Assembly: GCF_002005205.3 (NCBI RefSeq)
Contig: NZ_CP019702.2
Span: 1,802,001 to 1,866,000 of the forward strand
Direction of reading: 5' to 3'
From: Rhizobium rhizogenes
GTDB taxonomy: Bacteria > Pseudomonadota > Alphaproteobacteria > Rhizobiales > Rhizobiaceae
Length of the DNA stretch: 64,000 nucleotides
A program made the translations under genes and the position numbers. This document shows positions 61,931-64,000 of the stretch, piece by piece. The number at the start of each line of letters is the position of its first letter. Positions within the stretch are counted from its first letter, which is position 1. Under the pieces are notes generated by a model. The model did not search any database. It saw only the letters and a program-made list of their open reading frames with translations, and had not been told where the DNA came from.

Positions 61931-63202
61931 ATGATCGGTAAATACAGCATGGCATTGGCGCTCGCCATTGGCGCGGCGTCCTTTGCAGGCGCCGCACAGG
62001 CGGCTGAGGAAGTGCGCTTCACCTGCGCTTATGATGGCAACGGCTGCGAAATTCTGAAAGATATTCTGGCGCGCTACGAAAAGCAGCACCCGGACGTGAA
62101 GATCGTCACGGACGTCGTGCCCTACAAGGCGCTGCTGGAAGGTCTGCCCGTGCAGCTCGCCGGCGGCAGCGGCCCGGATTTCGCAACCGTGACCGACCTT
62201 GGCGGCCTCAACCGCTATTATCTCGATCTCACGCCCTATGTGGACGCGAAATATTGGGAAGACAATTTCTCGAACGTGCTGAAATGGTACCGCAGCGGCC
62301 CTGACGACAAGGGTATCTATGGCATGCATACGCAGCTCACCATTACCGGCGCCTTCATCAACCGCACTTTGTTCGATCAGGCAAACGTCGCCGTTCCCGG
62401 CAAGGATGCGACGCTGGACGACTGGGCGAAGGCTGCAAATGCCGTCGCCAAGGCAACCGGCACGCCTTACCCGATGGCCATCGACCGTTCCGGCCACCGC
62501 ATTGCCGGCCCGGCCATTTCCTACGGCGCGAAGATTTTCGATGCTGATGGTAAGCCAATTCTGGTCGATGAAGGCTTCACGACCTTCGTGAAGAAATTCG
62601 TCGAATGGAACAAGGACGGCACCATGGCGCGTGACGTCTGGGCCGGGCAGGGCGGCAATACCTATCGCGACGCCGCGCAGGAATTCATCAACGGCCAGCT
62701 CGTCTATTATTATTCCGGCAGCTGGCAGACCGCGCGCTTCGACAGCCAGGTGGGCGACGCGTTCGACTGGGAAGTCGTGCCGCAGCCCTGCGGTGGCGCA
62801 GCCTGCACCGGCATGCCCGGTGGAACCGGCATCGTCGGCTTCAAGCAGACCAAGAACCCGAAGATCGTTGCAGACATCCTGAACTTCTTGGCGCAGGACG
62901 AGAATTATCTCGACTTCACCGTGCGCACCCGCAACGTTCCGGCCCACAAGGCCGTGGCCGACAAGGGCGTGACCTATACCGGTGCGACGCCCGCGACGCA
63001 GAAGGCCATGAATGCCTGGCTGGACCAGATCCCCGGCCTCAGCCCGATTGCCTACACCTATCAGGGTTACAAGAACAATCGCGCCATGTTCAACATCTCC
63101 GTCCAGCGCATCACGCAGGCCATCGTCGGTGAAAGCACCGTCGATGAGGCCATGGCTCGTGCGAAGACGGACCTCGAGGAAGCGTTGAAACAGGCGAAGT
63201 GA
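61931..63202 (+). CDS. Carbohydrate ABC transporter substrate-binding protein
   Basis: GGGAGGAAAAG precedes ATG 61931. The 423-residue family 1 solute-binding protein has a signal peptide (cleavage near AQAAEE, about residue 25), DILARYEKQHPDVKI, GGSGPDFATVTDLGGLNRY and the C-terminal VDEAMARAKTDLEEAL typical of maltose/multiple-sugar binders. Cys pairs (TCAYDGNGC, and CGGAACTG) could form disulfides. It supplies the importer whose permease starts after a hairpin. The ligand is probably the sugar processed by the three dehydrogenases. Confidence 0.9.
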   Translation: MIGKYSMALALAIGAASFAGAAQAAEEVRFTCAYDGNGCEILKDILARYEKQHPDVKIVTDVVPYKALLEGLPVQLAGGSGPDFATVTDLGGLNRYYLDLTPYVDAKYWEDNFSNVLKWYRSGPDDKGIYGMHTQLTITGAFINRTLFDQANVAVPGKDATLDDWAKAANAVAKATGTPYPMAIDRSGHRIAGPAISYGAKIFDADGKPILVDEGFTTFVKKFVEWNKDGTMARDVWAGQGGNTYRDAAQEFINGQLVYYYSGSWQTARFDSQVGDAFDWEVVPQPCGGAACTGMPGGTGIVGFKQTKNPKIVADILNFLAQDENYLDFTVRTRNVPAHKAVADKGVTYTGATPATQKAMNAWLDQIPGLSPIAYTYQGYKNNRAMFNISVQRITQAIVGESTVDEAMARAKTDLEEALKQAK

Positions 63203-63212
63203 TCCATCGCCT

Positions 63213-63243
63213 TCCGGCGCGGCGCATGCCGCGCCGCGCCGGA
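63213..63243 (+). other. Intercistronic hairpin after the sugar-binding-protein gene
   Basis: TCCGGCGC (63213-63220) pairs with GCGCCGGA (63236-63243), with further GC pairing inside. There is no T-run. As at several other loci in the window, it lies just after a binding-protein gene and would favour excess of that mRNA segment. Confidence 0.55.
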
Positions 63244-63259
63244 TCGAAGGAGGACCCTC

Positions 63260-64000
63260 ATGTATAAATTTCTTGCGCCCGTGATGGGCATCGTCGAATT
63301 GCCCTTCGCCTTCCTGCAGAAGGTTCTCGGCCACCGGCGGATCGCCTGGGTATTTCTTACACCCAACCTGATCCTGTTTGCGGTCTTCGCCTTTCTGCCG
63401 ATCGTGCTGAACATGGCCTATTCCGTGACTGGCAGCGAACACATATTGCTTTCCGAACGCCCTTCGGTGGGCGGCGAAAACTTTTCGGTCCTTCTTTCCT
63501 GTCAGAACTATCTCGACCCCAATTCCTGTCAGCGCGACCTGTTCTGGCGCTCGGTCTGGAACACGGTTTTCTTCGTGGTGCTGCAGGTCGGTTTCATGGT
63601 CGGCTTTTCGCTGATCACGGCCATCGTGCTTAACCGCGATATCCGGGCACGGGGTTTCTTCCGTGCCGTCTTCTTCTTCCCCGTGCTGCTGTCGCCCGTT
63701 GTTGTCGCGCTGATCTGGAAGTGGATTCTCCAGCGTTTCGGCGTTCTCAACGCAGCGATGGAGGGTCTGGGCCTCGGTTCGGTCGACTGGTTGCTTGAAG
63801 CCAACCTTGCCTTCGGCTGGTCGGTCTTCCTGTCGGTCTGGGCGCATATGGGTTTCTACACGCTCATTCTTCTGGCCGGCCTGCAGGCGATCCCGCGCGA
63901 TGTCTATGAGGCGGCCCAGCTTGACAAGGCAAGCCCGTGGCGCATCTTCCGGCGTATCACGTTGCCGCTGCTTGCGCCCACCATGCTCGTCGTTCTCGTC
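63260..64000 (+). CDS. Sugar ABC transporter permease, MalF type (partial, runs off the window)
   Basis: AAGGAGGA precedes ATG 63260 and the frame is open to the end of the window (247 codons). The protein begins MYKFLAPVMGIVELPFAFL and has membrane segments at about residues 29-50 (WVFLTPNLILFAVFAFLPIV), 100-125, 135-155 and 185-205. The cytoplasmic EAA loop EAAQLDKASPWRIFRRITLP that docks the ATPase comes near the end. An inserted periplasmic loop with two cysteines (SCQNYLDPNSCQRD) is less common. A MalG-type partner and an ATPase gene are expected downstream. Confidence 0.9.
   Translation, partial: MYKFLAPVMGIVELPFAFLQKVLGHRRIAWVFLTPNLILFAVFAFLPIVLNMAYSVTGSEHILLSERPSVGGENFSVLLSCQNYLDPNSCQRDLFWRSVWNTVFFVVLQVGFMVGFSLITAIVLNRDIRARGFFRAVFFFPVLLSPVVVALIWKWILQRFGVLNAAMEGLGLGSVDWLLEANLAFGWSVFLSVWAHMGFYTLILLAGLQAIPRDVYEAAQLDKASPWRIFRRITLPLLAPTMLVVLV

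Noticed and set aside
61910..63847. A 645-codon open frame on the minus strand
   Set aside because: It is opposite the sugar-binding-protein and permease genes, both with signal or membrane segments, family motifs and ribosome sites. No family features occur in the antisense product.
1..64000. CRISPR arrays, tRNA/rRNA genes, insertion sequences, phage genes
   Set aside because: No regularly spaced repeat array, cloverleaf, transposase motif or terminal inverted repeat with target duplication was seen. The only dispersed repeats are the three RIME-like elements.

Overview
The window is GC-rich, densely packed DNA that looks like a Rhizobiaceae chromosome, most likely Agrobacterium or a close relative. 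The reasons are three copies of a rhizobial-type intergenic mosaic palindrome (RIME-like), iron boxes of the TGA-N9-TCA type read by RirA in rhizobia, a cobalamin riboswitch, and many ABC uptake systems beside small catabolic operons. No rRNA, tRNA, CRISPR array, transposase or phage gene was found.

Region 1 (1-18.1 kb) is a sulfur-scavenging island. It holds a DszB-like desulfinase/binding-protein homologue that keeps the Cys/His/Arg catalytic set, two acyl-CoA-dehydrogenase-fold flavoproteins (DszC/SfnB-like), three LLM flavin monooxygenases, a flavin reductase, a periplasmic rhodanese, a YeeE/YedE thiosulfate-type transporter and a Cys-rich Rrf2 regulator. It continues into an apparent S-alkylcysteine salvage operon: MsnO8-type and DszA/NtaA-type monooxygenases, M20 deacylase, GNAT acetyltransferase, a fused permease-ATPase and two tandem binding proteins. 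This gene set parallels the Bacillus subtilis ytmI-ytnM locus. A recurrent AT-rich motif (TTTnYATAGAAnATA) lies in front of several of these units.

Region 2 (18.1-39.1 kb) is an amino-compound and peptide catabolic island. It contains an FAD oxidoreductase with a divergent Lrp regulator, a Dpp-type ABC transporter with fused ATPases, two type II HAD hydrolases, a class III aminotransferase, a PuuB-like oxidase, GabD, a second aldehyde dehydrogenase, a tartrate/malate-type dehydrogenase, a cupin, a hydroxyacid dehydrogenase, an ArgE-family deacetylase and two homologous double-GNAT proteins. The substrate cannot be read from sequence; a polyamine- or opine-like nitrogen compound is plausible.

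Region 3 (39.2-43.0 kb) is a cobalamin-riboswitch operon: a possible poly-cysteine leader peptide, then a binding protein, FecCD-type permease and ATPase, with a pseudoazurin (blue copper protein) as the last overlapping gene.

Region 4 (43.1-57.0 kb) is an iron/heme locus. It has a methyltransferase, two paralogous FecB-type binding proteins with permease and ATPase, an ECF sigma factor, a FecR-type anti-sigma factor, a TonB receptor with an N-terminal signalling domain, a HasA-like secreted hemophore with no histidine and an RTX-like tail, and its type I secretion ABC protein and membrane-fusion protein. Three TGA-N9-TCA boxes sit in the promoter regions. This Has-type system is the most interesting part of the window.

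Region 5 (57.0-64 kb) is a sugar-utilisation operon under a GntR regulator: an SMP-30 lactonase, three overlapping Gfo/Idh/MocA dehydrogenases, a sugar-binding protein and the start of a MalF-type permease that runs off the end.
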